A DNA stretch of 64,000 nt, taken from Paenibacillus sp. FSL K6-3182. Its GTDB lineage: Bacteria; Bacillota; Bacilli; Paenibacillales; Paenibacillaceae. Positions 27,725-37,931 of the stretch are shown here, in pieces. The translations under genes were made by a program, and so were the position numbers. The notes beneath the pieces are model-generated. The model made no database searches and was not told where the DNA came from. It saw only the letters and a list, made by a program, of their open reading frames with translations. Every line of letters begins with the position of its first letter. Position 1 is the first letter of the stretch. The stretch covers positions 6,947,501-7,011,500 of the forward strand of contig NZ_CP150265.1 in the NCBI RefSeq assembly GCF_037976325.1. Direction: 5' to 3'.

Positions 27725-29083
27725 TTAATTTCCGTTATTCTTAACAACCTCTGCGATATTTTTATCAATGTTCGCAATCGTTGTATCCACGTCTTGTTTG
27801 CCTAAGATATACAATTCCGCTTCTGGAATAACTGTATTTTTAGCTTCATCTGCATATTTGGCAGGTACTGGCGCATTTCCTGGAACCGTAGTGCTCATCG
27901 TATATTTCAATGACTCAACATCGATTTTTGAAGGATCTTTTGCAGCCGCCACAATGGTATCGATAAGCTTGCTGGAATCAGACTTCGCCCAGCCGGAGAA
28001 TACACGGCCGCTGACAGCAAGGCCTTCAGAGGTATACCATCTTACAAAGGTATAAGCCGCTTCTTTATTTTTCGATTTCGCTGCTACTCCCATATAAGTC
28101 GGTTGTACTGGGGAATAATGTTTGCTTTCGCCATCCAATTTCGGAAGCGGTGCGAATGCAGTTACGAAATTAGCTGGAATGGCATCCGTACCTCCGGACT
28201 CAGCTACCATCCAGTCACCCATCGGCAGCATTGCAGCTAGACCGTTGAAATATTGGTTGCGGTAAGCAAGCTTTTGCGAAATAATATCCTCGTACATATT
28301 AGCGCTCTTGTCTTCGTACATCATTTTTTTCATCATTTCCAAGTTTGCTTTAAGCACAGGGTCCGTCGCATTGGATGTGCCGTCCGCTTTCAGGAATGTA
28401 TTTTCCGAAGGCTTGCTCATCATTTGCAGTTGGAAGTAATCCGGCCAGTTATGCAAATAAGCTCCGTAACGTTTCGTTGTTCCTTCGCCCTTCGTTAGTT
28501 TTTGCGCATATTCCATAAACTCTTTCCAAGTCCAGTCCGTTGGAACGGGCAATCCAGCCTCGTCGAGCATTTCTTTATTTAGTAGCACGAACCAACGCTG
28601 CATGGAGGAAGGCAGAGCGTAAATTTTATCGTTTACCTTCGTGTCTACCAGGTACTCGTCTTCATATTTATAGCCATCCTTTTCGATATAGCTATCCAAA
28701 GGCTCCAGCAATCCAATATCGGCGCGCTGTGAATAGTTCGTGTAAGGCAATTCGATAATATCAAGCTGATCATTGGATGCAGCCATTAGATCCAGCTTTT
28801 GCATGGAAGCAATGGAATCACCTTTTTCATTCAAGAGGTCAAGTTCTACCTTAATATTCGGATGTTTTTCTTCAAAAGCCGAAATAACCTCCGTCCACTT
28901 TGCCTTGCCGTCCGTTTGCCACGTGCTTAGCTTCAGTGTTACTTGCTCTGCTGCTGGCTCTTTTGGAGCATTAGTCGCGTTTGTCGCGCCGCCAGCATTT
29001 GAATTTCCACCATTATTGCCCCCGGAACAAGCCGATGCGAATACTGCTAACCCCAATAACATCATCGATAATCTCTTTTTCAT
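27725..29083 (-). CDS. ABC transporter sugar-binding lipoprotein (CUT1 family)
   Basis: The 452-residue protein is an extracellular solute-binding protein. The signal sequence ends in a lipobox (FASAC, lipidated Cys18), then a Gly/Asn-rich tether and a type 1 carbohydrate-binding fold (VTLKLSTWQTDGKAKWTEVI). The start is ATG at 29083 with AGGAGGG seven bases upstream; a frame to 29137 has no such support. It should deliver oligosaccharides to the two permeases encoded upstream. The order permease-permease-binding protein-kinase-regulator is less usual than binding protein first. No ATPase gene is nearby, as is common for CUT1 systems that share MsmX-type ATPases. Confidence 0.93.
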   Translation of the reverse strand: MKKRLSMMLLGLAVFASACSGGNNGGNSNAGGATNATNAPKEPAAEQVTLKLSTWQTDGKAKWTEVISAFEEKHPNIKVELDLLNEKGDSIASMQKLDLMAASNDQLDIIELPYTNYSQRADIGLLEPLDSYIEKDGYKYEDEYLVDTKVNDKIYALPSSMQRWFVLLNKEMLDEAGLPVPTDWTWKEFMEYAQKLTKGEGTTKRYGAYLHNWPDYFQLQMMSKPSENTFLKADGTSNATDPVLKANLEMMKKMMYEDKSANMYEDIISQKLAYRNQYFNGLAAMLPMGDWMVAESGGTDAIPANFVTAFAPLPKLDGESKHYSPVQPTYMGVAAKSKNKEAAYTFVRWYTSEGLAVSGRVFSGWAKSDSSKLIDTIVAAAKDPSKIDVESLKYTMSTTVPGNAPVPAKYADEAKNTVIPEAELYILGKQDVDTTIANIDKNIAEVVKNNGN

Positions 29084-29204
29084 CGTAACCCTCCTAATAT
29101 TTATAACACGACTAGTTATGAAAACGTCTACAAACAAATCCTACCACGTTCATTTCTGATTCGAAGTTCCCATATTTTACTGAAGAGAAACTATTTTGAC
29201 TTTG

Positions 29205-30029
29205 TTACCCTTTTACACCACCAAGAGAAATGCCTTCGATAACCTGTTTTTGACCAATCGCAAAAATAATGAGCAAAGGAACGATCGCCGATACAGCGCC
29301 AGCCATCATAAGGGAGTAGATATCACCATATTGGTCTCCAAAAAGCCTAATGCCCAGCTGAATCGTAAATAGATCCTTCGACTTCAAAAAGATAAGCGGA
29401 TACTGGTAATCATTCCATGTCCATATAAATCGCAGAATCGCGTAGGTCGCTAGACCCGGACGAATGAGCGGCAGCGCAATTTGAAAAAAGGAACGAAAAT
29501 GGCCTGCACCATCCATACGCGCCGATTCCATATATTCATTATTTACGCCCATAAAAAATTGTCTGAGCATAAACGCTCCAATAATACTAAAGCTGTTAAT
29601 AAGAATAAGACCAATATGCGTATCGATGAGGTTCAACCAGTTGAACAATAAAAATTGCGGTACCAACGACGCTTGTGGCGGCACCATATATAAGGCAAGA
29701 ACAAGAAGGAACATCGTGTCTCTGCCTCGGAAACGCAGTTTAGAGAAACCGAACGCTGCCAGCGCACACACGAATACATTAATCACGGTTGTCGTTAAAG
29801 TAATGTATATGGAGTTCGTGTAATACCGGAGAAACCCTCCTGTCCACACTTGTTTGTAATTTTCGATCAGATGCCACTTCGTTGGAATCCATTCAATTGG
29901 AAAGTTGAATACATCTGCTTCCGGTTTGAATGAGGTGGTCAGCATCCACAAGAATGGGAGCAGCGACATCATGCCGAAGGCTGCCATAATAATTGTCCAT
30001 ACGATTTTGGACACATTCACATTTTTCAT
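29205..30029 (-). CDS. ABC sugar permease, MalG/LplC-like
   Basis: The 274-residue protein has six membrane helices. The EAA loop that contacts the ATPase is at about 185-205 (ESARMDGAGHFRSFF, then PLIRPGL). The C-terminal sequence GQKQVIEGISLGGVKG is typical of the CUT1 MalG-like partner. ATG at 30029 has GGAAGGAGG eight bases upstream, better than the TTG two codons earlier. It follows the first permease gene by 21 bp. The pair forms the membrane channel of the oligosaccharide importer. Confidence 0.94.
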   Translation of the reverse strand: MKNVNVSKIVWTIIMAAFGMMSLLPFLWMLTTSFKPEADVFNFPIEWIPTKWHLIENYKQVWTGGFLRYYTNSIYITLTTTVINVFVCALAAFGFSKLRFRGRDTMFLLVLALYMVPPQASLVPQFLLFNWLNLIDTHIGLILINSFSIIGAFMLRQFFMGVNNEYMESARMDGAGHFRSFFQIALPLIRPGLATYAILRFIWTWNDYQYPLIFLKSKDLFTIQLGIRLFGDQYGDIYSLMMAGAVSAIVPLLIIFAIGQKQVIEGISLGGVKG

Positions 30030-30050
30030 TGCCAATTCCTCCTTCCTGAA

Positions 30051-30959
30051 TTAATAGTTCACCCATTTTTTTTGTGCGAGCATTTGCAAGCCCGTTATAG
30101 CTAGGCAAATGACAAAAAGTACGAGAGCCATACTCGATGCGTAGCCTGTTTTCAATTGATTGAATGCTGTGTCATATAATTCATATACGATAACGGTCGT
30201 TGAGTTGGCGGGACCGCCCTGTGTTAACACTTGAATCAAATCGAAAATTTTGAAAGTACCAATAATACCAGTTACGAGCAGGAAGAACGTAGTTGGCGAT
30301 ATGCAAGGCACCGTAATTTTACGGAATTTAGTCCAAGTATTCGCGCCGTCAATGTCAGCTGCTTCATAAAGATCTTTCGGTATGCCCTGCAAGCCAGCTA
30401 TGAAAATAATAATGTTATAGCCGAGCAGAATCCAAATTTGAATCATCATCAACGATGGCATCGCATAGTCGATATCGGCCAGCCACTTTGGTGGATTCTC
30501 GAATCCGATTGAAATTAAGAAATTGTTTACCGGTCCATACGAAGGATGGAAGAGCACCTGCCATACCATAGCTACAGCAACAACACTAGAAATGTACGGT
30601 AAAAAGTAAACCACTTTAAACATATCCTTCAAGTACACATGCTTATCAATAATGATCGACAGCACCAATGCCAGTATGATCGTAATGGGCACCGTAATAA
30701 TGAAGATGAGATTGTTTATTAAACTTTTCATAAAAACAGAGTCATTAAACAGCCGTTCAAAATTATCAAAACCTACAAATTTTATTGCATCAATTCCCGC
30801 AACAAAATTCCAACTCGTAAAGCTAAGCAGCAGTGATCCTAATACAGGAATCAATGTAAGTACAACGAGTCCGATCATTAAAGGAGCAACGAATAAATAG
30901 CCTGCAATTTGCTCCCTTGCTCCCATACTGAGCTGGACTAACGTTTTTTTCTGTCTCAT
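30051..30959 (-). CDS. ABC sugar permease, MalF/LplB-like
   Basis: The 302-residue protein has six membrane helices and the EAA loop EAADIDGANTWTKFRKITVP (about 205-224), followed by TQGGPANST, a hallmark of this permease type. The ATG at 30959 has AAGGAGGAG five bases upstream. It is the first gene of the seven-gene carbohydrate operon. The 184 bp between it and the uvrA terminator should hold the operon promoter, but I see no convincing -35/-10 pair. That fits dependence on an activator such as the YesN-type regulator encoded in the operon. Confidence 0.94.
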   Translation of the reverse strand: MRQKKTLVQLSMGAREQIAGYLFVAPLMIGLVVLTLIPVLGSLLLSFTSWNFVAGIDAIKFVGFDNFERLFNDSVFMKSLINNLIFIITVPITIILALVLSIIIDKHVYLKDMFKVVYFLPYISSVVAVAMVWQVLFHPSYGPVNNFLISIGFENPPKWLADIDYAMPSLMMIQIWILLGYNIIIFIAGLQGIPKDLYEAADIDGANTWTKFRKITVPCISPTTFFLLVTGIIGTFKIFDLIQVLTQGGPANSTTVIVYELYDTAFNQLKTGYASSMALVLFVICLAITGLQMLAQKKWVNY

Positions 30960-31143
30960 GAAGCTCCTCCTTCAAACTTTGTTTATATGCTTCATTTTAG
31001 AAAAAAAACGGGAGGCTCATAAGAATTAGATCTTTGTATTTTGGAACATATTTTACTTTTTATCTGTTCACACGTTTTTTACAGTAGAAATACTATCCTT
31101 TATTCTTAATCGTAGTTTCATTTTATTTAGGTTGAAAATATGC

Positions 31144-31192
31144 AAAAAAAGAGGGAGCAAACTGAGTAAATACTCAGCTTGCTCCCTCTTTT
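31144..31192 (-). terminator. Terminator of uvrBA
   Basis: A 20-bp near-perfect stem (GAGGGAGCAA arm at 31151-31160, paired with TTGCTCCCTC at 31179-31188) is followed by a T-run on the minus strand. A T-run is also present on the plus side. Confidence 0.92.
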
Positions 31193-31199
31193 CACTTCA

Positions 31200-34082
31200 T
31201 TATTCGGCTGCCGCAGCAACCTTTAGATTCTCTTTATGACGCGCTGTTGTACGTTCGCGATCACGCTCAAGAATTGGTTTTAAATATTTACCCGTATACG
31301 ATTGCTCAACTTTGATAACCTGTTCCGGCGTGCCTGTTGCCACAATCATACCGCCGCCATTGCCGCCTTCTGGACCTAGATCTATCAAATAATCCGCCGT
31401 CTTAATGACGTCCAAATTATGCTCAATAACGAGTACGGATTCACCTGAATCAACCAAGCGGTGAAGAACGGTCAACAATCTGTCGATGTCATGTACGTGC
31501 AAGCCCGTTGTTGGTTCATCCAAAATGTAAAGCGTCTTGCCCGTGGAACGACGATAAAGCTCAGCAGCCAGCTTAACGCGCTGCGCTTCACCACCTGATA
31601 ATGTGGTAGCTGGTTGACCCAGCTTCATATAACCAAGACCAACATCAAGCAGCGTCTGTACTTTCCGATGAATACGAGGAATGTTCTCGAAGAATGAACA
31701 GCCGTCCTCAATGGTCATTTCCAGCACTTCCGCAATATTTTTACCTTTGTATTTCACTTCCAGCGTCTCTCGATTATATCGTTTACCTTTGCAAATCTCA
31801 CAAGGCACATAGACATCAGGAAGGAAGTGCATCTCAATTTTAATGATTCCATCTCCGCGACAGGCTTCACAGCGTCCGCCCTTCACATTGAAGCTGAATC
31901 TTCCCTTCTTGTAGCCGCGTACTTTCGATTCCGTCGTACTCGCATACAAATCACGGATATCATCAAATACCCCGGTATACGTAGCTGGATTAGATCTTGG
32001 CGTTCGGCCGATTGGCGATTGGTCAATATCGATGACCTTCTCCAAATGCTCGATGCCTCGCATTTCCTTGTACTGTCCAGGACGCGTCTTCGCTTTGTTC
32101 AAATCACGCGCTAACGTTTTGTACAAAATTTCATTAACGAAGGTCGACTTCCCTGAACCTGAAACACCGGTTACCGCTGAGAATACACCTAGTGGAATCT
32201 TCACATTTACGTTTCTTAAATTGTTTTCCTTCGCGCCACGAACCTCTAACCATTTGTCGCTCGTCTTGCGGCGCTCGGAAGGCACTTCAATAAACTTGCG
32301 TCCACTCAAATATTGGCCCGTCAATGAGTTTTCATTCGCCATCACTTCCTCTGGCGTACCTTCTGCAATGACCATGCCTCCGTGTATACCCGCTCCAGGC
32401 CCAATGTCGATAATATAGTCGGCTGCCAGCATCGTATCCTCGTCATGCTCAACGACGATGAGCGTATTTCCAAGGTTGCGCATATGCTCAAGCGTCTCAA
32501 TTAAGCGATCATTATCTCTTTGGTGCAGCCCGATGCTTGGCTCGTCCAATATATAAAGGACGCCCATAAGACTTGAGCCGATTTGCGTTGCCAATCGAAT
32601 ACGCTGTGCTTCTCCGCCCGACAGTGTACCCGCTGCGCGGCTTAATGACAAATACTCTAATCCTACATTTACAAGGAAACCTAGTCGGCTGTTGATCTCT
32701 TTCAAGATCAAGTTTGCGATTGCTATTTCCTTCTGAGACAGTTTTAGCGAATCAAAATACCGCTGTGCATCTCCAATAGATAAGGAGGTGACTTGGGAAA
32801 TGTGCTGCGCGTTGATCGTAACCGCTAATGTTTCCTTGCGAAGACGTTGTCCCTTACAGCCTGCACATGGCTTAGCGCTCATATAGTTCTCAATATGCTC
32901 GCGCATCATATCCGATGCGGTATCTCTATAACGCCGCTCAAGGTTATGAACGATGCCTTCGAATGGAACATAAGCCTCTTTGCGATGACCAAAATCGTTC
33001 TCATATAGGAATCGAACACGCTCTCCGCCTGTTCCATATAATATCTTCTTCATCTGCTCCGGCTCAAGCTCGGATACCGGAACATCCTGCGGTATGCCAT
33101 AATGCACGCAAACCGCACTTAGAAACTGCGGATAATAATTTGACGTACTGCCCGCCCAAGCTAGGAAAGCAGCATCCGCAATCGACTTGCTCATATCAGG
33201 TACGAGCAAATCTGGATCAACGATCATTTTCATGCCTAAACCATCACAATCCGGGCATGCCCCGTAAGGACTATTGAACGAGAACATGCGCGGCTCCAGC
33301 TCTTCGATACTAAAACCGCATTCTGGACAAGCCAGATTTGAGCTGAATAGAAGCTCCTCCTGATCGATGATATCAACGAGCACGCGGCCCTCAGATATTT
33401 TCAGTGCAGTTTCGATTGAATCCGCCAGCCTCGTTTGAATATCTGATTTCACGACGATACGATCGACAACCACTTCAATGCTGTGCTTTTTATTTTTTTC
33501 CAGCTCAATCTTCTCGCTGAGCTCTCGCAATTCGCCATTCACGCGTACACGAACAAAACCTTGCTTCTGAATGTCAGCGAGCAGCTTGGTATGCTCGCCT
33601 TTGCGGCCTGAAATAAGCGGAGCCAAAATTTGCAGCTTCGTCTTCTCCGGGTATTCCATAATCCGGTCAACCATTTGCTCAACGGTCTGCGACGTTATTT
33701 CGATCCCATGCTCTGGACAATGCGGCTTGCCGATACGGGCAAATAAGAGCCGCAAATAATCATAAATTTCAGTAACTGTTCCGACCGTAGAACGCGGATT
33801 GCGGCTTGTTGTCTTCTGATCAATAGATATAGCTGGTGATAGCCCATCAATAGAATCAACATCCGGCTTTTCCATTTGCCCAAGAAATTGGCGTGCATAA
33901 GCGGATAATGATTCAACGTAACGACGCTGTCCCTCTGCATAGATGGTATCGAATGCAAGGGAAGATTTACCGGAGCCACTTAACCCCGTCAGTACCACAA
34001 ATTTGTCGCGCGGTATCGTGACGTCAATGTTTTTTAGATTATGGGCGCGAGCGCCCTTCACAACTATTTTATCGCTAGCCAA
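31200..34082 (-). CDS. uvrA: Excinuclease ABC subunit UvrA
   Basis: UvrA is the damage-recognition ATPase of nucleotide excision repair; it loads UvrB. The 960-residue protein is the standard length. Two ABC ATPase cores are present, with Walker [10 protein letters not shown] near residue 33 and GVSGSGKST near 640, and signature LSGGEAQR twice. Zinc modules are CPEC...CPDC (about 250-280) and CEAC...CEIC (about 735-765). The start is TTG at 34082 with TAGGAGGAG six bases upstream; no ATG competes. It follows uvrB by 19 bp in one operon, as in Bacillus, and ends at a strong terminator. Confidence 0.98.
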   Translation of the reverse strand: MASDKIVVKGARAHNLKNIDVTIPRDKFVVLTGLSGSGKSSLAFDTIYAEGQRRYVESLSAYARQFLGQMEKPDVDSIDGLSPAISIDQKTTSRNPRSTVGTVTEIYDYLRLLFARIGKPHCPEHGIEITSQTVEQMVDRIMEYPEKTKLQILAPLISGRKGEHTKLLADIQKQGFVRVRVNGELRELSEKIELEKNKKHSIEVVVDRIVVKSDIQTRLADSIETALKISEGRVLVDIIDQEELLFSSNLACPECGFSIEELEPRMFSFNSPYGACPDCDGLGMKMIVDPDLLVPDMSKSIADAAFLAWAGSTSNYYPQFLSAVCVHYGIPQDVPVSELEPEQMKKILYGTGGERVRFLYENDFGHRKEAYVPFEGIVHNLERRYRDTASDMMREHIENYMSAKPCAGCKGQRLRKETLAVTINAQHISQVTSLSIGDAQRYFDSLKLSQKEIAIANLILKEINSRLGFLVNVGLEYLSLSRAAGTLSGGEAQRIRLATQIGSSLMGVLYILDEPSIGLHQRDNDRLIETLEHMRNLGNTLIVVEHDEDTMLAADYIIDIGPGAGIHGGMVIAEGTPEEVMANENSLTGQYLSGRKFIEVPSERRKTSDKWLEVRGAKENNLRNVNVKIPLGVFSAVTGVSGSGKSTFVNEILYKTLARDLNKAKTRPGQYKEMRGIEHLEKVIDIDQSPIGRTPRSNPATYTGVFDDIRDLYASTTESKVRGYKKGRFSFNVKGGRCEACRGDGIIKIEMHFLPDVYVPCEICKGKRYNRETLEVKYKGKNIAEVLEMTIEDGCSFFENIPRIHRKVQTLLDVGLGYMKLGQPATTLSGGEAQRVKLAAELYRRSTGKTLYILDEPTTGLHVHDIDRLLTVLHRLVDSGESVLVIEHNLDVIKTADYLIDLGPEGGNGGGMIVATGTPEQVIKVEQSYTGKYLKPILERDRERTTARHKENLKVAAAAE

Positions 34083-34101
34083 TCGTTTCTCCTCCTACTT
34101 C

Positions 34102-36111
34102 TTAGCCCATCTCGGCACGCAGTTCAAGCAGTGCATCCCGCAGCTCTGCTGCACGTTCGAACTGCAAGTTTTTTGCTGCGTCTTTCATTTCCGCTTCCAG
34201 CCTTTGAACAAGCGCCAGACGGTCTTTCTTCGTCATTTTGTCCACGCCGGCACCGGTTAAGTAGTCGGCTTTCTGCTCAGCTACCTTCGTCGCTTCAATT
34301 ACATCGTGAACCTTTTTCTTTATCGTTTGCGGCGTAACACCGTGTTTCTCGTTGTATGCAAGCTGAATTGTACGGCGGCGCTCTGTTTCTTTGATCGCGC
34401 GATCCATAGAATCGGTAATATTATCACCGTACATGATGACGCGCCCCTCACTGTTTCTCGCCGCACGTCCAATCGTTTGAATAAGCGCGCGATCCGAGCG
34501 AAGGAAACCTTCTTTGTCCGCATCGAGAATCGTAACGAGCGATACCTCAGGCAAATCGAGGCCCTCTCGAAGCAGGTTGATTCCAATGAGCACGTGGAAA
34601 ACGCCGAGCCTAAGGTCACGCAATATGGCCAATCGCTCCAACGTCTTAATATCGGAATGGAGATATCTTACCTTAATGCCTATCTCCTTCATATAATCAG
34701 TTAAATCCTCTGACATCTTCTTCGTCAGCGTTGTAACAAGAACCCGTTCATCCTTCGCAATGCGATCCCGAATCTCGTTCAGCAAGTCATCGATTTGTCC
34801 CTTCGTTGGGCGGACATCAATAATCGGATCAATCAGCCCAGTAGGACGAATAATTTGTTCGATCATTTTGTCGGTGTGCTCTATCTCGTATGGACCTGGC
34901 GTTGCGGATACATAAACGAGCTGCTTGGCCTTCGCCTCGAACTCCTCGAAGCGCAGCGGCCTGTTATCCATCGCTGACGGAAGGCGGAAGCCATGATTAA
35001 CGAGCATCTCTTTACGCGCCCGGTCACCATTGTACATCGCTCGAATCTGTGGTAGCGACACATGGGACTCATCAATAACAATAACCATATCATCAGGGAA
35101 ATAATCAAGCAGCGTATAAGGCGTTGCCCCGCGCTCTCTAAAAGTGAGCGGCCCCGAATAGTTCTCAATGCCTGAGCAAAAGCCCATCTCCGCCATCATT
35201 TCCAAGTCATAGCGCGTCCGCTGCTCCAGCCGCTGTGCTTCGAGCAGCTTGCCTGCTTCGCGGAGCTCGGCGAGTCGTTCCTCCAGCTCCCTCTCAATAT
35301 TGACGAGTGCTACCTTCATCGTCTCTTCTTGTGTAACGAAGTGAGAAGCAGGAAAAATGGCAATATGATCGCGTTCGCCAATGATTTCGCCGGTGAGCAC
35401 ATCAATCTCTGAAATGCGCTCAATCTCATCACCAAAGAGCTCTACACGAATAGCCCGCTCATTATTGGCGACTGGGAAGATCTCAACAATGTCGCCGCGA
35501 ACACGGAACGTTCCGCGCGTAAAGCTGATATCGTTGCGCTGATATTGAATATCGACCAGCTTATGCAGAATCGCATCCCGCGACTTCTCCATCCCTACAC
35601 GGAGCGAAAGCACGAGGCCGCCGTATTCCGTCGGAGATCCGAGACCGTAAATACAGGAAACGCTCGCTACGATGATCACATCACGGCGTTCAAACAAAGA
35701 GCTCGTCGCTGAATGTCGAAGCTTATCGATCTCATCGTTTATGCTGGAGTCCTTCTCTATAAAGGTATCGGTTGAAGGGATGTATGCTTCAGGCTGATAA
35801 TAATCATAGTAGCTCACAAAATACTCTACTGCATTGTCAGGGAAAAAAGTTTTGAACTCACTGCACAGCTGTGCTGCCAGCGTCTTATTATGGGCAATTA
35901 CAAGCGTTGGTCGGTTTAGCTCCTCGATCATGTTCGCGATTGTGTACGTCTTGCCTGTACCCGTTGCTCCCAGAAGCGTCTGATGTCTCTTTCCTGCATG
36001 AATACCTTCTATAAGCTGTTCGATTGCCTTTGGTTGATCGCCTTGCGGCGTATAATCCGATTTTAACTCAAACAGCCTTGTTTCTTTTGCGAGCTCACTC
36101 ACGCCTATCAT
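34102..36111 (-). CDS. uvrB: Excinuclease ABC subunit UvrB
   Basis: UvrB is the helicase-fold subunit that verifies DNA damage and recruits UvrC. Of 669 residues, Walker A is GATGTGKT (about 49-56). The beta-hairpin is [11 protein letters not shown] (about 105-115), the DEAD-like box is VIDESHV, and the C-terminal UVR motif that binds UvrC is about 630-665. The start is unsettled. ATG at 36111 sits right against a GGGGGTGG stretch, while GTG at 36102 is nine bases from it and would give better spacing. A candidate LexA box and promoter lie about 85-130 bp upstream, consistent with SOS control of uvrBA in Bacillus. Confidence 0.97.
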   Translation of the reverse strand: MIGVSELAKETRLFELKSDYTPQGDQPKAIEQLIEGIHAGKRHQTLLGATGTGKTYTIANMIEELNRPTLVIAHNKTLAAQLCSEFKTFFPDNAVEYFVSYYDYYQPEAYIPSTDTFIEKDSSINDEIDKLRHSATSSLFERRDVIIVASVSCIYGLGSPTEYGGLVLSLRVGMEKSRDAILHKLVDIQYQRNDISFTRGTFRVRGDIVEIFPVANNERAIRVELFGDEIERISEIDVLTGEIIGERDHIAIFPASHFVTQEETMKVALVNIERELEERLAELREAGKLLEAQRLEQRTRYDLEMMAEMGFCSGIENYSGPLTFRERGATPYTLLDYFPDDMVIVIDESHVSLPQIRAMYNGDRARKEMLVNHGFRLPSAMDNRPLRFEEFEAKAKQLVYVSATPGPYEIEHTDKMIEQIIRPTGLIDPIIDVRPTKGQIDDLLNEIRDRIAKDERVLVTTLTKKMSEDLTDYMKEIGIKVRYLHSDIKTLERLAILRDLRLGVFHVLIGINLLREGLDLPEVSLVTILDADKEGFLRSDRALIQTIGRAARNSEGRVIMYGDNITDSMDRAIKETERRRTIQLAYNEKHGVTPQTIKKKVHDVIEATKVAEQKADYLTGAGVDKMTKKDRLALVQRLEAEMKDAAKNLQFERAAELRDALLELRAEMG

Positions 36112-36193
36112 CCACCCCCATCATTCCGAAATATATGCTCTTATCATTATAGTCAAATATAGTCAATTCATTTCATCTGATATTTCAAAATAA

Positions 36194-36205
36194 GAATGTT
36201 TGTTC
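36194..36205 (-). promoter_or_regulatory. Candidate LexA (DinR) box of uvrBA
   Basis: The minus strand reads GAACAAACATTC, one base off the Bacillus GAAC-N4-GTTC consensus. It lies at the predicted transcription start, directly below the TATAAT at 36212-36217, a normal place for an SOS operator. Confidence 0.5.
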
Positions 36206-36211
36206 CCATCT

Positions 36212-36240
36212 ATTATAACGTTATCCTTAAAGTCGCGCAA
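36212..36240 (-). promoter_or_regulatory. Candidate promoter of uvrBA
   Basis: The minus strand has TTGCGC (36235-36240), 17 bp, and TATAAT (36212-36217). Two further TTGACT motifs (36161-36166 and 36151-36156) lie nearer the gene and could serve a second start. Confidence 0.45.
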
Positions 36241-36251
36241 CGTCGGAAAAC

Positions 36252-36304
36252 AAAAAAAGAATACGTACAGCATAGTCAGTTATTCACCTGCGCTGAAGTA
36301 TTCT
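36252..36304 (-). terminator. Terminator of the SARP-type regulator gene
   Basis: AGAATAC pairs with GTATTCT and CAGC with GCTG around a large loop. Seven T follow on the minus strand. It lies about 25 bp past the stop codon. Confidence 0.75.
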
Positions 36305-36326
36305 CATTTATGCCGTTGTTCCTCTT

Positions 36327-37487
36327 TCATAAAAGCATTTCCTTGCCGTTTTTCTTCTCCTGCCATTGCTTGTACCACTCCGTCACCTGCAAAGGAACGG
36401 TAAGTCCCAGATCATTTTCTAGCGTTTGAAGAAGACGCTCATAGTGGAAAATCACCTTATCGTAAAAGCCCAGCTCATCATAAAGCCTCATCACGATCAG
36501 TCCCTCTTCCTCCTGGTAAGGATCCATCGTTTGTATTCTTTCATACAATTGCAATGCATCGCTTGTTCGATCGCCTTGCTCCAAATAATAAGCAGCTAAC
36601 ATCCTCGCCAAACTTAGCCATAGCTGACGCAAACGCTCTCGCTCATACTCCGCCCATAGATACCCATAGTCCTGTAAATAATCGCCCTCATATTCACCGA
36701 GCAGCCGAAATGCCTGATCCTGATCCTCAGAGATCGAACCGCTAAGCTTAACCATTCCTTGCTCCCACTGCTCCATATCTAGAACGACTTGTCCCATATC
36801 GAGAATATAACCTTCTTGAATACTGGAATTATGAATCGTTATGTCCATGTTCATTTTCTGAAGGCATTGCCTAATTTGATAGATAGCCGTGTATAGCTGT
36901 GTCATCGCACGCTTCATGTCCATCTCCGGAAAAAATAAATCGAGCAGTATCGACTTGTGTACAATTTGCCCGCGGTGATGCAGCAGATAACAAAAAAGCT
37001 CCTGGGCTTTAGCCGTACGCCATTTCGGCAGCTCTGGGAGCTGTCCATAGGAGGATTGAAAACGCAACGTTTTAAAACAATAAACGGTCTGCTCCTGCTT
37101 CTCGATTTCTTTCGACAACGGTTTTGTACTCCTGCGCTTCAATAAACGTTCGATTGTTATCTCCACGCGCGATTTCTGAAGCGGTTTTAACAGATAATCA
37201 ACTGCATTCAGCTCAAATGCCTTTATTGCATACTCATCATGCGCCGTGACAAAAACAATATCTGTTTGCGGACATATTCCTTGAATAAGCTCGGCTGCTT
37301 GAATTCCAGATAATTCAGGCATATGGATATCTAGAAAAACAACATCAGGCTTCAGCTCGCTCGCCTGCTCCACTGCTTGCTTTGGATTTTGAAACACATC
37401 AATGCTCGTTATTTCCATCGATTGGCGGAGCACCCGCTCCAGTTGAACGAGAGCCAGTCTTTCATCATCGATTACAAGAACCCTCAT
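36327..37487 (-). CDS. Response regulator with SARP-like/BTAD output domain
   Basis: The 386-residue protein has a receiver domain at 1-120, with acidic residues DDE (7-9), phospho-acceptor D53 (FLDIHMPE) and the conserved Lys in DYLLKPL. A winged-helix DNA-binding part follows at about 145-235 (LPKWRTAKAQELFCYLLHH). A bacterial transcriptional activation domain with TPR-like helices ends the protein (YLWAEYERERLRQ, then ALQLYERIQTMDPYQEEEG). The ATG at 37487 has TAGGAGTG nine bases upstream. No histidine kinase gene is adjacent, so the partner is elsewhere. The gene is divergent from the giant LPXTG adhesin gene, and a perfect palindrome lies between them; control of the adhesin or of itself is a reasonable guess. 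Confidence 0.87.
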   Translation of the reverse strand: MRVLVIDDERLALVQLERVLRQSMEITSIDVFQNPKQAVEQASELKPDVVFLDIHMPELSGIQAAELIQGICPQTDIVFVTAHDEYAIKAFELNAVDYLLKPLQKSRVEITIERLLKRRSTKPLSKEIEKQEQTVYCFKTLRFQSSYGQLPELPKWRTAKAQELFCYLLHHRGQIVHKSILLDLFFPEMDMKRAMTQLYTAIYQIRQCLQKMNMDITIHNSSIQEGYILDMGQVVLDMEQWEQGMVKLSGSISEDQDQAFRLLGEYEGDYLQDYGYLWAEYERERLRQLWLSLARMLAAYYLEQGDRTSDALQLYERIQTMDPYQEEEGLIVMRLYDELGFYDKVIFHYERLLQTLENDLGLTVPLQVTEWYKQWQEKKNGKEMLL

Positions 37488-37931
37488 TTTTCTACACTCC
37501 TATCACATTCACAATCATCCAATTTTGTTTACAATTAGAAATTTTCGTTAATCTATTTCATATCGGCTTTTTTCCCAAAATCATTCATGATTTTGTAAGT
37601 ATATATGAGTAAAAAGACCTAACTTGTTCAGAAATTGTATAGTACTGTTCTATAGAATAAGAATTATGTTGGAATAGATCGTAATATGCCGAAATCGTGT
37701 ACGGTTACCATGCATTTTTAACCAAAAATGCCATCAAGTACTCCTACCTCTCTGTCAGGTCGGCGCTTTTCTCGCAAAGCACCCTTATATACATAACTCT
37801 CCCAACTAACAGCAGGCCGATCACTACATGAAGCTCATTTTAATAGAGAAAGGAATGATGTTTTGCTGCTAGCTCCAAATAACTAGAAATAAATGAATAC
37901 TCGAGCATTTTAAGATGGAGGATACCAAGAA
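37488..37931. other. 444-bp divergent intergenic region upstream of the adhesin gene
   Basis: No open frame or known riboswitch was recognised. It is AT-rich and holds a perfect inverted repeat with arms CAAAATCA and TGATTTTG (37576-37595). It also has TATAG/CTATA repeats near 37640-37665, and a hairpin-forming stretch near 37760-37785 (GGCGCTTT with AAAGCACC). Several weak promoter-like pairs can be drawn, none convincing. Confidence 0.5.

Noticed and set aside
37488..37931. Riboswitch (cyclic-di-GMP type) upstream of the adhesin
   Set aside because: A GCAAAGC string and hairpins are present, but the other conserved parts of GEMM-type aptamers were not found on either strand.
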